Shown here piece after piece: positions 52,120-61,369 of a stretch of 64,000 nucleotides of DNA (its first letter is position 1; every line of letters begins with the position of its first letter). This DNA comes from Streptomyces spiramyceticus (GTDB lineage: Bacteria; Actinomycetota; Actinomycetes; Streptomycetales; Streptomycetaceae): positions 1,178,001-1,242,000 of the forward strand of contig NZ_JARBAX010000002.1 of the NCBI RefSeq assembly GCF_028807635.1, read 5' to 3'. The position numbers were made by a program, and so were the translations under genes. The notes below the pieces were generated by a model. The model saw only the letters and a program-made list of their open reading frames with translations, was not told where the DNA came from and did not search any database.

Positions 52120-52385
52120 TCAGCCCCGGTGGTAGGGGTGCTCCACCAGGTGAGGGCGTAGCCGACCGAGGCGAAGAAGTCCGGCAAGTCCCGTGCCAGA
52201 GCGGTACGTTCCAAGAGGTCGCGGGCCTCGTCCACCGGGCCCCAGGGGTACTCCGCGCCCAGCGCCGCGACCTCCGCGTCCAGAAGGTCCAGGACCGTCG
52301 CGCGGTCGGTGACCCGTGGCGCAGCCACTGCCAGATCTGGGTGCGGGCGACGTCGTTCTGCCAGCCGGGAATGGATGTACCCGAC
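52120..52385 (-). pseudogene. Malate synthase C-terminal remnant with two frameshifts
   Basis: Reading in three successive frames gives a malate-synthase-like C-terminus: GWQNDVARTQIWQWLRHG, then VTDRATVLDLLDAEVAALGAE through DEARDLLERTALARDLPDFF, then LVEHPYHRG and stop. The first shift is explained by one missing G near 52315; the second lies near 52140. IWQW and the xDLPDFF end are family features. The catalytic N-terminal part is absent. Sequencing error could explain a shift but not the missing body. Confidence 0.65.
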
Positions 52386-52493
52386 CACTATGGAAGAACG
52401 TACGGTCGCACGGTCCGTGCCGGAATCCCGCTACGCCCCGCGGGCGGCGGGGCTGGCCCCACCCGGAGCCGGCTTTCGGGCGCGCGAGGGGGA

Positions 52494-53174
52494 TCAGGGG
52501 TGGGGGACCGTCAATGCGGTGGTGACCAGGCCCTCGCGGACGATCCACCGCCCCTCGAAATGCTTGATCCTTCGTCCCCCCACCAGCGGTCCGGGGACGA
52601 GCAGTTCGGCGCGGAAGCGGCCGTGCTGCGCCGTTCCGGAATCCTGGTGGAGATCGATGTACGCCTCCTCGAAGCCCAGCCACTTCCCGGTCAGCGGGAA
52701 CCACGCCTTGTAGACGGACTCCTTCGCGCTGAACAGCAGCCGGTCCCAGTGGACGCCGGGCTGCCCGGCGGCGAGGAGGGCCAGGCGCTCCCGCTCGGCG
52801 GGGAGCGCCACGGAATGCAGGGCGCCGTCCGGGAGCGAACCGTGCGGTTCGGCATCGATGCCGAGGGAGGCCAGGTCGGTGGCGCGGACGAGGGCGGCGG
52901 CGCGGTAACCGTCGCAGTGGGTCATGCTGCCGAGCAGGCCCTCCGGCCAACGCGGGGCGCCGCGCTCACTCGGCAGGATGGGCTGCGGCGGGAAGCCGAG
53001 CTTCTCCATGGCCCGGCGGGCGCAGGCGCGCACCGCGGTGAACTCGCGGCGCCGTTTGTCCACCGCCTGTGCCACCACCGCCTCTTCCTCGGGATGGAGC
53101 GCGGCATAGTCGGCCTCGTCGCCCCCTCGGCTCTCCACGACCACCACTGAGTCCGGGAGCAGTTCCTCGATCAC
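52494..53174 (-). CDS. Sfp/EntD-type 4'-phosphopantetheinyl transferase
   Basis: 226 residues. It attaches phosphopantetheine to the active serine of carrier proteins. Magnesium and catalytic motifs are GIDAEPHG and FSAKESVYKAWFPLTG; SERGAPRWPEGLLGSMTHC is the EntD/Npt-type N-terminal block. Start GTG 53174 overlaps the stop of the upstream phosphoesterase gene (GTGA). The gene is about 2 kb beyond the apparent cluster edge. It could activate the ACPs of the macrolide PKS, but such enzymes are usually general housekeeping activators in Streptomyces. Confidence 0.92.
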   Translation of the reverse strand: MIEELLPDSVVVVESRGGDEADYAALHPEEEAVVAQAVDKRRREFTAVRACARRAMEKLGFPPQPILPSERGAPRWPEGLLGSMTHCDGYRAAALVRATDLASLGIDAEPHGSLPDGALHSVALPAERERLALLAAGQPGVHWDRLLFSAKESVYKAWFPLTGKWLGFEEAYIDLHQDSGTAQHGRFRAELLVPGPLVGGRRIKHFEGRWIVREGLVTTALTVPHP

Positions 53175-54022
53175 CGGGTGTGCCCACCCGTCGGCAGGAT
53201 GCGGCGCAATCGGCCGGGTGGCCCCGGGCGGGAGCGCCACTCACGGGGATAACCCACAGACACCTCTTCGAAGCGGACCCCTTCGTGCCAGGTGGTCCTG
53301 GGAATATGAAGATGGCCGTAAACCATGGTGGCCACACGGAATCTGCGGTGCCAGTCGGCGGTCAGCCCGGTGCCGCACCACATGGCGAACTCCGGATACC
53401 ACAGGACGTCAGTGGGGTGACGGTCCAGCGGGTAGTGGTTGACGAGCACCGTGGGCAGATCGTCGGGAAGCGCCGCCAGCCGACGCTCGGTCTCGGCCAC
53501 CCGGTCCCGGCACCAGGCCTCCCGGCTCGGATAGGGGTCGGGGTGCAGCAGGTACTCGTCGTTGCAGATGACACCGGTCTTGTACGCGTAGGCGAGCCCC
53601 TCGCCCTTGGTGGCGCAGCCGGCCGGCAGGAAGCTGTAGTCGTACAGCAGGAACAGCGCTGCGACGGCGACCGGCCCACCGGGGCCTTCCCAGACCGGGT
53701 AGGGGTCCTCCGGGGTGGTAACGCCCAACTCGCGGCACAGCTCGACCAGGTACTCGTAGCGGGCGACGCCCCGGAGGGTGACGGCGTCCTTCGGGTGCGT
53801 CCACAGTTCGTGGTTGCCGGGAGCCCAGACGACCTTGCGGAAGCGGCCCGCCAGAGTTTTGAGGGCCCATCGGATGTCGGCCACCGTCTCGGCGACGTCC
53901 CCGGCCACGAGAAGCCAGTCGTCGTCGGAGCCGGGCACCATCTCCTCCACCAGGGCACGGTTCTCGGCATAACTGATGTGCAGGTCGCTGATGGCCAGCA
54001 GCTGTCCGGCACCGTCGGCCAT
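53171..54022 (-). CDS. Calcineurin-like metallophosphoesterase
   Basis: 283 residues with the metal-binding motifs AISDLHISY (DxH), LLVAGDVAET (GDxxx), WAPGNHELW (GNHE), NHYPLDRHP and YGHLHIPR (GHxH). The full set of ligands is present, so it should be active on a phosphoester; the substrate is unknown. Start ATG 54022 has AAGGGGAC upstream. It is coupled to the phosphopantetheinyl transferase gene, and this pair recurs in Streptomyces. Confidence 0.9.
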   Translation of the reverse strand: MADGAGQLLAISDLHISYAENRALVEEMVPGSDDDWLLVAGDVAETVADIRWALKTLAGRFRKVVWAPGNHELWTHPKDAVTLRGVARYEYLVELCRELGVTTPEDPYPVWEGPGGPVAVAALFLLYDYSFLPAGCATKGEGLAYAYKTGVICNDEYLLHPDPYPSREAWCRDRVAETERRLAALPDDLPTVLVNHYPLDRHPTDVLWYPEFAMWCGTGLTADWHRRFRVATMVYGHLHIPRTTWHEGVRFEEVSVGYPREWRSRPGPPGRLRRILPTGGHTR

Positions 54023-54263
54023 CGATGTCCCCTTCGTTCCCGCTTCGTTCCCGCGCACGTGATCGCGACCACGACACCACACCCCGCGGCACCCGGACAA
54101 GCGTTCAAGGGCCGCCGGCGGTCGGTGCGACGGTGCCGCGGGGAAGTGGGGCTGGACCCACCCGCGACGGCTTGTGGCAGACCGTCGCCGACGAACCGTC
54201 GCCTGCGGATCAGCGCAGCCCCAGAAGGATTGTTCCGGCGTCCACGCGTCAGACGTCAGAAGC

Positions 54264-54512
54264 TCAGTTCACGGCGGCGATCGCGGTGCCGAACGAGACG
54301 GCGAAGCCCATCTCCGTGAGCAGCGCGTTGCCCGCCGGCATCATCGTGGCGAAAGTCGCCGCCAGAATGAAGCCAGCCGCGGCCACGGTCGGCCCGGCGT
54401 GCCGCAGCGCCAGTCCGGCCGCCTCGCGCGGGCTGCGGCCCTCCCGGGCCTCCTCGCGAAGCCGAGCGATCATGAGGATGTTGTAGTCCGTGCCGATGGC
54501 CGCGCTGGGCCT
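54264..54512 (-). pseudogene. MMPL-family transporter C-terminal fragment
   Basis: A frame reading AIGTDYNILMIARLREEARE through HAGPTVAAAG, ATMMPAG and LLTEMGFAVSFGTAIAAVN matches the conserved transmembrane region of MMPL (RND-like) exporters such as the actinomycete lipid and antibiotic pumps. The rest of the protein is missing and it stops shortly after the helix. A further out-of-frame fragment (RWLGPAVGLVVAATEMFLVL) lies just upstream at 54550-54650. This is a decayed gene. Confidence 0.7.
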
Positions 54513-54773
54513 GCTCTTCGGAAAGGGTCGGTTCCGGGCTCGCCGCAGGAGTGACTTCACCGGGCCCCTCGGTGCTGCGAGAGCACCAGGAACATCTCGG
54601 TGGCCGCGACGACCAGGCCGACGGCCGGGCCGAGCCACCGGCCGACTCGGGGCAATATCACCCTGATTACGGAACGTGCTCAGTGGTTACACCTTTCGGA
54701 ATACCTGTCGGCCCATCAGGGCAGGGAAGAGCCCGGGAACAGCGGGGTTCGGCCCGCAGAGCGAGGGAGCGGC

Positions 54774-56126
54774 ATGCCCATGGATACGGACGTCCGGCAC
54801 GCGGTGGTGATTGGTGCGGGCATGGCGGGTCTTGCCGCCGCCCGAGTCCTGGCCGACAGCTTCGAGGTCGTCACCGTCATCGAACGCGACACGCTCCCGA
54901 GTGCGTCCGCACCCAGGGCCGGGGTGCCGCAGGGACACCATGTCCATGGTCTTCTGGCCCTCGGTGCCGAGGTGTTCGAGGGGTACTTCCCCGGGCTGCG
55001 GGCCGAGCTGGAACAGGCCGGTGCGCCGGTGTGGGACTGGGGCGAAGGACTGTGTGCCGTGCTGCCCAACGGCACCCCACCGCCTACACCGATGGGCATG
55101 CCGATCCAGACCTTCTCCCGTCCTCTCCTGGAGCACGTTCTCCGCCAACGGGTGACGGCGCTGGAGCCCGTCACCCTACGGGACGGACTGACCGTCACCG
55201 GCCTGCGCACGGCCACGCCTGGGAAGGTCACGGGGGTGCGCGTCAAGGACGGCGACGGCGAGGACAAGATCGCCGCGGACCTCGTGGTGGACGCCTCGGG
55301 CCGCTCCTCCCACCTGCCGCAATGGCTGGCCGCCCTTGGCCTGCCCAGCCCCCGTACGACGACCGTCGATGCCCAGGTCGGCTACGCCTCACGCACCTAC
55401 TCCTACCCGGAAGGACAGGCCCCGCCCTCGTGGATGGGCGTGCTGCAACCCCTGCGGGCCCCCGACTTCCACAAGGGCTGCTACGCGATCCAGATCGAGA
55501 ACAACGCACTCCACGTCACCCTGCACGGAGCCAACGGAACCCAACTGCCCCACAACGACGACGACTTCCTCGCCTTCGCCAAAACACTGCGCGGTCCTAT
55601 CGCCGACACCATCGCCTCTCTCACCCCCACATCCGCAGTGCGTCGCTACGCCCGTACGGTCAACCGGAAGATCGCCTACCACCGCCTTGCCCGCTGGCCC
55701 GACGGGCTGATCGCCCTGGGGGACTCGGTGTGCACCTTCAACCCCGCCTACGGTCAGGGCATGACCGTCGCCGCCCTCGAAGCCCGTCTCCTGGAGCAGA
55801 TGCTCGGCAACAGGCGCGCCCGCACTTCCCTCGACGGGCAGGTCTTCCAGAAGCGGCTGGCCCGCGCCACCGCCTCCTCATGGCTGATGGCAACCACCCC
55901 CGACCGAGCCTGGGAGCAGTCGCGGCCCGCCTGGCCCGTCAAGGCCGGCAACTGGTTCATGAACCGCCTGATCGACACCGTCCCCCACGACCCGCAGCTC
56001 TACACCGCCTTCTCCGGCCTCTTCCACATGATCGCGGGGCCCCTGACACTAGCCGACCCACGCCTGCTGTCCCGCGTCCTCATCGGCCCCCGCCCAGGAG
56101 GAAGCCCGCGCACGACCACGGCCTGA
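54774..56126 (+). CDS. FAD-dependent oxidoreductase (aromatic hydroxylase-like)
   Basis: 450 residues. The N-terminal GxGxxG Rossmann motif VVIGAGMAGLAAARVL (about 9-24), the VVDASGRSSHLP block and GDSVCTFNPAYGQGM near the C-terminus are those of FAD monooxygenases and reductases of the PHBH/geranylgeranyl-reductase fold. The substrate is unknown. Start ATG 54774 has GAGGGAG upstream; the frame is open further left with no conservation. No neighbour links it to the macrolide cluster. Confidence 0.88.
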   Translation: MPMDTDVRHAVVIGAGMAGLAAARVLADSFEVVTVIERDTLPSASAPRAGVPQGHHVHGLLALGAEVFEGYFPGLRAELEQAGAPVWDWGEGLCAVLPNGTPPPTPMGMPIQTFSRPLLEHVLRQRVTALEPVTLRDGLTVTGLRTATPGKVTGVRVKDGDGEDKIAADLVVDASGRSSHLPQWLAALGLPSPRTTTVDAQVGYASRTYSYPEGQAPPSWMGVLQPLRAPDFHKGCYAIQIENNALHVTLHGANGTQLPHNDDDFLAFAKTLRGPIADTIASLTPTSAVRRYARTVNRKIAYHRLARWPDGLIALGDSVCTFNPAYGQGMTVAALEARLLEQMLGNRRARTSLDGQVFQKRLARATASSWLMATTPDRAWEQSRPAWPVKAGNWFMNRLIDTVPHDPQLYTAFSGLFHMIAGPLTLADPRLLSRVLIGPRPGGSPRTTTA

Positions 56127-56224
56127 ATCCACCGGCATCGAGGCTGCGGGAACCCGCCGACGAGGTGACGGGTGCGCGGAGCACTTCGGCGGTTCCTGAT
56201 CCGCGCGGGCCTAGGATCGGCGGC

Positions 56225-56597
56225 ATGGCGACGCGGCTTGTTCAGGTTTCGATGAAGGCTCGGGACAAGTCCGCCCTCGGCCGGTTCTGGGCGGAGGCGC
56301 TCGGCTGGAACGTCACCGGCGACGAACCCGGCGAGATCAACGTCGAACCCGAGGGCTTGACCTATCCTGACCCCCATCGCCGTCTGCATCGACCTCCTTG
56401 CCGTCCCGGAACCCAAGACGGTGAAGAACCGCGTGCACATCGACCTCGCCACCACCTCTGCGGCTCATCAGGCGGACCTGGTCGCGCGCCTCCAGGATCT
56501 CGGCGCGACGCCCGTCGACGTGGGCCAGGGCGACGTCCCGTGGACGGTCCTCGCCGACCCAGAGGGCAACGAGTTCTGCGTCCTCACCCCGCGCTGA
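56225..56597 (+). pseudogene. VOC-family (glyoxalase-like) protein with a single-base frameshift
   Basis: It begins MATRLVQVSMKARDKSALGR and continues to EPEGLTYPDP. The frame then breaks in a run of five C (56371-56375) and resumes as IAVCIDLLAVPEPKTVKNRV, then HIDLATTSAAHQADLVARL, WTVLADPEGNEFCVL and TPR stop. Removing one C restores one continuous protein of about 123 residues. It may be a true pseudogene or a homopolymer sequencing error. Confidence 0.8.
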
Positions 56598-57023
56598 TGC
56601 GGGCTGCCGCCCACGCTGGTGCTCCCACCGCTGCCGCAGCAACGCCCGCCGAGCATGCCTCCGAGCCACCCAACAACTAGAAGACAACCCACCAAGAAAC
56701 CCGCGAGTTCTTCCACTTGGTCCGGTCCGAGAGCACCTTCCGCGAAGTGGTCCAGGACCCCGCCAGGGGCTCAGGCTTCGGCCCCGAAGGCCGTGCCACA
56801 CCTTCCGAGCTGAGCGTGGTGCTCCACCTCGCTCGGTGCTGAACGCTGCCCTCAACCGGGGCGTGACCTGGGCTGTTTCGGCCCTCGTGGCGCGACACGG
56901 TCCACCTCCCCGCAGGCCCCGCTATAGGGGCGACGAAGCCCCGGGAGGTTCGTCCTCCGACATCCCAGGGCTACGTGCTCTCGACTCTCACCGCATTGAG
57001 AATTTGCGCAGCCTGGCCGGTCT
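56598..57023. other. Intergenic region with one possible short gene remnant
   Basis: No full gene is evident. Between 56681 and 56842 one plus frame of 53 codons, directly after a stop, reads REFFHLVRSESTFREVVQD and later SELSVVLHLARC. It has coding-like composition but no start codon, so it is possibly the end of a broken gene of unknown family. The rest shows nothing I recognise. Confidence 0.4.
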
Positions 57024-57509
57024 CTACCTGCTCCCCGGCCCGTCCTCTCCTGTCCGCCGGCCGTCCGCCGGGCGCGCGTCTCCCCAATCCATCCGGATCA
57101 CCGCGTACGTCTCGCCGTCCCTCGGCGGCCGCGTCCAGGAACGGGTGGTGAATGTGTGCAGCCGCCCGTTCACGATGGCATGACGCGGCAGCGACGCACC
57201 GAACTCCCCGGCCACCGCTTCCAGCAGCGACCGTTCCACCTCGGCCCCGTCCTCCAGGGCGCCGAAGAACCGGCTCGGATCCAGCGCCCGCGGTATCTCC
57301 CCGCTCTGCCGGATCTCTCCGTCCACGTAGGTGAATGCGTACTGCTCGGCACCGTCTCGCGCCACCGAAAGGTGGAAGAACGGCTCCCCGTGCCCCGCCC
57401 TCAAGCCGCTCCACACCAGCACCACCGCGCGGGTGCCCGCGCTGGCGCCCGAGGCCGGGGAGACGAACCGCTCCCGGTTGAACGGGGCGGGAGTTGTGGT
57501 GTCCGTCAT
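57024..57509 (-). CDS. Conserved hypothetical protein
   Basis: 161 residues from ATG 57509 (MTDTTTPAPFNRERFVSP). It has no transmembrane segment or recognised motif. Alternating beta-type stretches (RAVVLVWSGL, GEPFFHLSVA, YAFTYVDGEI) and a Pro/Arg-rich tail suggest a small soluble domain. GC-rich third positions support real coding. The frame is open to 57698, but the N-terminal 63 residues there look non-coding. Function unknown. Confidence 0.6.
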   Translation of the reverse strand: MTDTTTPAPFNRERFVSPASGASAGTRAVVLVWSGLRAGHGEPFFHLSVARDGAEQYAFTYVDGEIRQSGEIPRALDPSRFFGALEDGAEVERSLLEAVAGEFGASLPRHAIVNGRLHTFTTRSWTRPPRDGETYAVIRMDWGDARPADGRRTGEDGPGSR

Positions 57510-58023
57510 GCGCCCGATGCTGCCACCCGCCACTGACAGCGCGCCGCTCCTTGCTGCGGCCAATGGGACCCTCTCGTACGCGACCGGCACGGCAGTTGTG
57601 CCGACGTGCTTGCGCCCTGCTTGGTCGATGGAGAAGCCGGCGAAGTTTACGTCGGTGGACGGCTGGCCTGGTGCCGGTGCGAGCCGCCCCTCTGACATGC
57701 TCTTCGTGCGCTACGGCCCGTTCCGTGTAGCAGCGTGCAACAGGCTCAGTGCCCATGTGGCCCTTCGTGTCCGCGTCGACGTGTCCTTGCATCGTGGGCG
57801 CCGCTGTACGTGGAATAGTCAGGACCTGTGGATCGGCGTGCCACGTTCTTCTTCTCGCCCGCCGTATCGCCGCTCATGCTGACCTTCCGCCTTCTTGGCC
57901 GTGGTAAAGCCCTTGGGGCCGCATCCGGGGCGCCGGACTCCAGGAGCCCAAGGGCGATGAGTCTCGCCGTGGTTGCCGGTCTGTATCTCCAACACGCGAT
58001 CAACCGCATTCGAGGAGAGCATC
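57510..58023. other. Gene-free stretch
   Basis: About 510 bases between the hypothetical protein and the DHFR-like gene. The short frames here lack ribosome sites and coding-like residues. It presumably holds divergent promoters, but no clear promoter or repeat is visible. Confidence 0.5.
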
Positions 58024-58602
58024 ATGACCGCTACCTACACATTCGACGTCTTTTCCAGCCTCGACGGCTTCGGCGCCGCCAGTGGCAACTGGACCGGCTA
58101 CTGGGGCAAGCAGGGCCCCGAGCTCCTCGACCACCGTCTCGCCCTGTACCGCGAGGAGCAGCGGATGGTCTTCGGGGCCAACACGTATCGGGCGTTCGCG
58201 CGGATGCTGGCATCGAGCACCGAGGAGTCCGAGGTGCGTGACCCATGGGTCACCCGGATGAGGAGCCTGCCGGCAACGGTGGTGTCGACCACACTGGAAG
58301 GACCCCTCGACTGGCCGGATGCGAACGTCGTGAGCGGCGATGCCGTCGACGTCGTCGCTCGGCTAAAGGAGGAGTCCGAGGTACCGTTGCGCTCGCACGG
58401 CAGCCTGTCGATGAACCGGGCGCTGATGGCCGCCGGTCTGGTCGACCGCGTCCAGGTGACGCTCTTCCCTGTGATCACCGGTCAGAGCGGACTGGACCCG
58501 ATCTTCCAGGGCGCGGCCGACTTCGACCTCGAGCTGATCGAGCGCCGGACGCTCGACGGCCACATCCAAGAGCTCATCTACCGGCCCACCCTGCATGTCT
58601 GA
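58024..58602 (+). CDS. Dihydrofolate reductase-like / RibD C-terminal family protein
   Basis: 192 residues. It begins TYTFDVFSSLDGFGA and has MVFGANTYRAF, the PLRSHGSLSMNRALM NADPH-site region and LFPVITGQSGLDPIF, as in the RibD_C/DHFR-like reductases widely found in actinomycetes. It is probably an NADPH-dependent reductase with unknown substrate. ATG 58024 is preceded by GAGGAGAGCATC. Longer frames to the left are not supported. Confidence 0.88.
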   Translation: MTATYTFDVFSSLDGFGAASGNWTGYWGKQGPELLDHRLALYREEQRMVFGANTYRAFARMLASSTEESEVRDPWVTRMRSLPATVVSTTLEGPLDWPDANVVSGDAVDVVARLKEESEVPLRSHGSLSMNRALMAAGLVDRVQVTLFPVITGQSGLDPIFQGAADFDLELIERRTLDGHIQELIYRPTLHV

Positions 58603-58608
58603 GACGCC

Positions 58609-58827
58609 ATCCGTTTTCCGAACAAGGAACTCGCCACCACGGTCGACGACATCCGAGTGGCCCCCGCCGTCGACCCCGCCGCCTTCCCGGCGATCCAGAA
58701 GGACGCCTGGTACTGGACGGCCGGTGCCTCCGACCCCGAGCCCGCCGTGCGCTGGGCCCTGAACTACGACGACGGCTACACCAACTACCGCAAGCTCACC
58801 ACTGGATACGTCCGCTGCGTACGCTGA
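58609..58827 (+). pseudogene. DUF1566-type C-terminal fragment
   Basis: A frame directly after the DHFR-like stop reads IRFPNKELATTVDD, VAPAVDPAAFPAIQ, AWYWTAGASD and ends RKLTTGYVRCVR stop. The WYWT and YVRCVR ends are typical of DUF1566 (Lcl) domains. There is no start codon and the N-terminal part is missing, so it is a remnant. Confidence 0.6.
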
Positions 58828-58924
58828 ACGCAGCGGTGTCCGGTTCTCGCCAGTCCGCGGTAAATGCCTGGACTGAGGACCTCCCCTGACGGGACACTTC
58901 CGACTCCGAACCTCCGGGAGTGTG

Positions 58925-60844
58925 ATGGGGACAACGGATACGCGAGGGCCGACGCCGGGCAGGAGCGCGGTCGTTCTGGCACTGCGCCGCTATGGCCGGG
59001 AACTGCTGCGACTACGACGGCTGGCCCTGCCCGCGCTGCTGCTGCCGGCCGTGGGGAACATCGGCATCCGCTACGTCGCCCCCCTACTGATCGCCAAACT
59101 GGCAGGGCAGGCCGCCGACGACGGCGGTCTCACCCTCAACTCGGCGCTGCCGTACGTGCTGGGCTTCGGCGTGACGCTGCTGCTCGCCGAGGCCGTGTGG
59201 CGGGTCGGGCAGCACTGCCTGAACCGCGTGGACGCCCTCGGCATGGAGCACCTGTACGTGAGCGGCATGGACGAACTCCTCGCCAAGGACGCGGCATTCT
59301 TCCACGACAACTTCGCCGGCTCCCTGACCAAACGGGTGCTGAGCTTCGGCAAGCGCTTCGAGGACTTCGTCGACACGGTGACGTACCGGATCGTGGGCAG
59401 TCTCGTCCCCCTGGTGTTCGGTGCCGTGGTGCTGTGGAGCTACGAACCGATGCTCGTCGCCGGCCTTCTTGTGATGATCGGGCTGACCGTGGTGGCCGCG
59501 ACACCTCTGATCCGTCGCCGGCAGAGGCTCGTCAACGACCGTGAGGCGGCGATCGCCCGGGTCTCCGGCCACGTCGCCGACAGCCTCATGAACATGGAGA
59601 CCATCCGGGCGTTCGCGGCCGAGCGGCGGGAGGCCGACGAACACCGCAGCCGTGTCGCGGACTCCCGGCGCCTGACGCTGAGGTCGTGGGACTACGGCAA
59701 TCTGCGCGTCGACATCCTGATCGCCCCCATGTCCGTGCTGACCAACGTGCTGGGCCTGTTGGTCGCCATCGCCTTCGGTGGCCCGGGCCAGGGAGTGGAG
59801 GAGGTCGTCGTCGCTTTCACCTACTACTCCAACGCGACCCAGATCATGTTCGAGTTCAACCAGATCTACCGGCGTCTGGAAAGCTCGATGACCGAGGCCG
59901 CGCAATTCACGGAGCTGCTGCTGGATCCGCCCACGGTGCTCGACCCGACGGAACCCGAACCGCTCGCACCGCGGGACACCGGCATCCGCTTCGAGGCGGT
60001 GACCTTCGCCCACGCGGGCGCGAAGCCGATTTTCCAGGCACTCGACCTGGACGTGCCCGCAGGCGCACGGATCGGTCTGGTCGGCAGGTCCGGCGGCGGC
60101 AAGACCACACTCACCCGGCTCCTGCTGCGGATGTCGGACATCGACGACGGACGCATCCTGATCGGTGGGCAGGACATCAGCCGGCTGCGCCAGACCGACC
60201 TGCGCTCACTGATCGCCTACGTGCCGCAGGAACCCGCCATGTTCCACCGCAGCCTGCGGGACAACATTGCCTTCGCCCGGTCCAGCGCCACCGACGAGGA
60301 GATCCACGCCGCGGCCGCGGCCGCGCACGTCACGGAGTTCGCCGACCAACTCCCCGACGGCTTCGGCACTCTGGTGGGGGAGCGGGGAGTGAAACTCTCG
60401 GGCGGCCAGCGCCAGCGCGTCGCCCTCGCCAGGGCTATCCTGCGCGACGCCCCGATCCTGCTGCTCGACGAGGCGACCAGCGCGCTGGACTCGGAGAGCG
60501 AGCTCCTCGTCCAGGACGCCCTGTGGCGGTTGATGGACGGACGTACGGCCCTCGTGGTCGCCCACCGTCTGAGCACCGTCGCCGGCATGGACCGTCTCGT
60601 CGTCCTCGACCGCGGAAGTGTCGTCGAGCAGGGCACCCACGAGGAGCTGCTCGCGGCGAACGGTGCCTACGCCAAGCTGTGGCAGCACCAGTCGGGCGGC
60701 TTCCTCGGCGAGAGCACCGAGTCGGCCCTCGGACGCTCGGTCCCAGGAGCCGGTCCCAGCGGGCTGCCCGGACCGGCCGACCCGGCGCCGGACGGGGACC
60801 GCAGGACGTCGTCGCACGCTCGTACGGGCACCGGGTCCACGTGA
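58925..60844 (+). CDS. ABC exporter, fused membrane and ATPase domains
   Basis: 639 residues. The N-terminal transmembrane domain (about 30-310, six helices) precedes a nucleotide-binding domain: Walker A GRSGGGKTT (about 386-394), signature LSGGQRQRVALARA (about 490) and Walker B ILLLDEATSALD (about 511). It is a full half-transporter that would work as a homodimer or with a partner outside the window. Substrate unknown. It lies 8 kb beyond the cluster edge, so macrolide export is not supported by context. A GTG at 58922 is a possible start one codon earlier. The last 50 residues are Pro/Gly/Ser-rich. Confidence 0.93.
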   Translation: MGTTDTRGPTPGRSAVVLALRRYGRELLRLRRLALPALLLPAVGNIGIRYVAPLLIAKLAGQAADDGGLTLNSALPYVLGFGVTLLLAEAVWRVGQHCLNRVDALGMEHLYVSGMDELLAKDAAFFHDNFAGSLTKRVLSFGKRFEDFVDTVTYRIVGSLVPLVFGAVVLWSYEPMLVAGLLVMIGLTVVAATPLIRRRQRLVNDREAAIARVSGHVADSLMNMETIRAFAAERREADEHRSRVADSRRLTLRSWDYGNLRVDILIAPMSVLTNVLGLLVAIAFGGPGQGVEEVVVAFTYYSNATQIMFEFNQIYRRLESSMTEAAQFTELLLDPPTVLDPTEPEPLAPRDTGIRFEAVTFAHAGAKPIFQALDLDVPAGARIGLVGRSGGGKTTLTRLLLRMSDIDDGRILIGGQDISRLRQTDLRSLIAYVPQEPAMFHRSLRDNIAFARSSATDEEIHAAAAAAHVTEFADQLPDGFGTLVGERGVKLSGGQRQRVALARAILRDAPILLLDEATSALDSESELLVQDALWRLMDGRTALVVAHRLSTVAGMDRLVVLDRGSVVEQGTHEELLAANGAYAKLWQHQSGGFLGESTESALGRSVPGAGPSGLPGPADPAPDGDRRTSSHARTGTGST

Positions 60845-61145
60845 CCGAGTCGGTCACGGACATCCTCGCCCGCTGGCGGTGTCATGCTGATACGTCCGTC
60901 GCATGCGGCAAACCGCGAAGCGCCGGGGAGGCACAGCCGTGACCCCCGTCATAGGGGCAGTGTGAGAGCACCGGATTGTTGGTTAGGGTGACAAGTAGAG
61001 GCTGATCCCGATGCCCTTGGCCAAGGCGATGGCCAGGCTGGCGAGTTCGGGGCTGCACAGGCTTACGGCTCCCGCGGAGTCGTACAGGCCAGGAGCGGGT
61101 GTCCGCGGGGCAGTTATGGTCGCTCGAGGGTGGGTCGGACACGAC
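60845..61145. other. Gene-free stretch
   Basis: Nothing is recognised with confidence. On the minus strand a short frame (about 60980-61100) reads SPELASLAIALAKGIGISLY, which looks coding-like but has no start or family I can name, and may be part of a lost gene. Confidence 0.4.
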
Positions 61146-61304
61146 GGGGGGCTCGCATTGGATCGCCTGGCCGGAGCGGAGCTGGAAGTCGGCCCAGCCC
61201 AGTTCGTGCTCGACGGGTTTGTCATCTTGCTCGGTCCAGCCGCGCAGCCCGTACAGGCTGACGATCCCGGCCATGTCGGCGGGCGGCAGCGGGTAATCCC
61301 GCAA
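61146..61304 (-). pseudogene. Transposase C-terminal remnant (IS701-type DDE family)
   Basis: The frame reads IVSLYGLRGWTEQDDKPVEH then ELGWADFQLRSGQAIQ, matching the conserved YGLRxWVEQxYKxVKxELGW and ADFQVRS motifs of IS701-type transposases. It is limited to about 50 codons with no inverted repeats visible, so it is an old remnant of an insertion sequence. Confidence 0.72.
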
Positions 61305-61369
61305 CGCCCGACGCTGCGTACGGCAGACAAGAAGGGCACTGCCGCAGGCCGACTGGCCGCGGTGGGCGT

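Noticed and set aside
52494..53174. Phosphopantetheinyl transferase as a dedicated cluster gene
   Set aside because: It is coupled to a housekeeping-like phosphoesterase and separated from the cluster by a terminator, a TetR pair and a pseudogene. It could still serve the PKS.
58925..60844. ABC transporter as the macrolide exporter
   Set aside because: It lies 8 kb outside the apparent cluster edge, beyond terminators and pseudogenes, and nothing in its sequence indicates a macrolide substrate.
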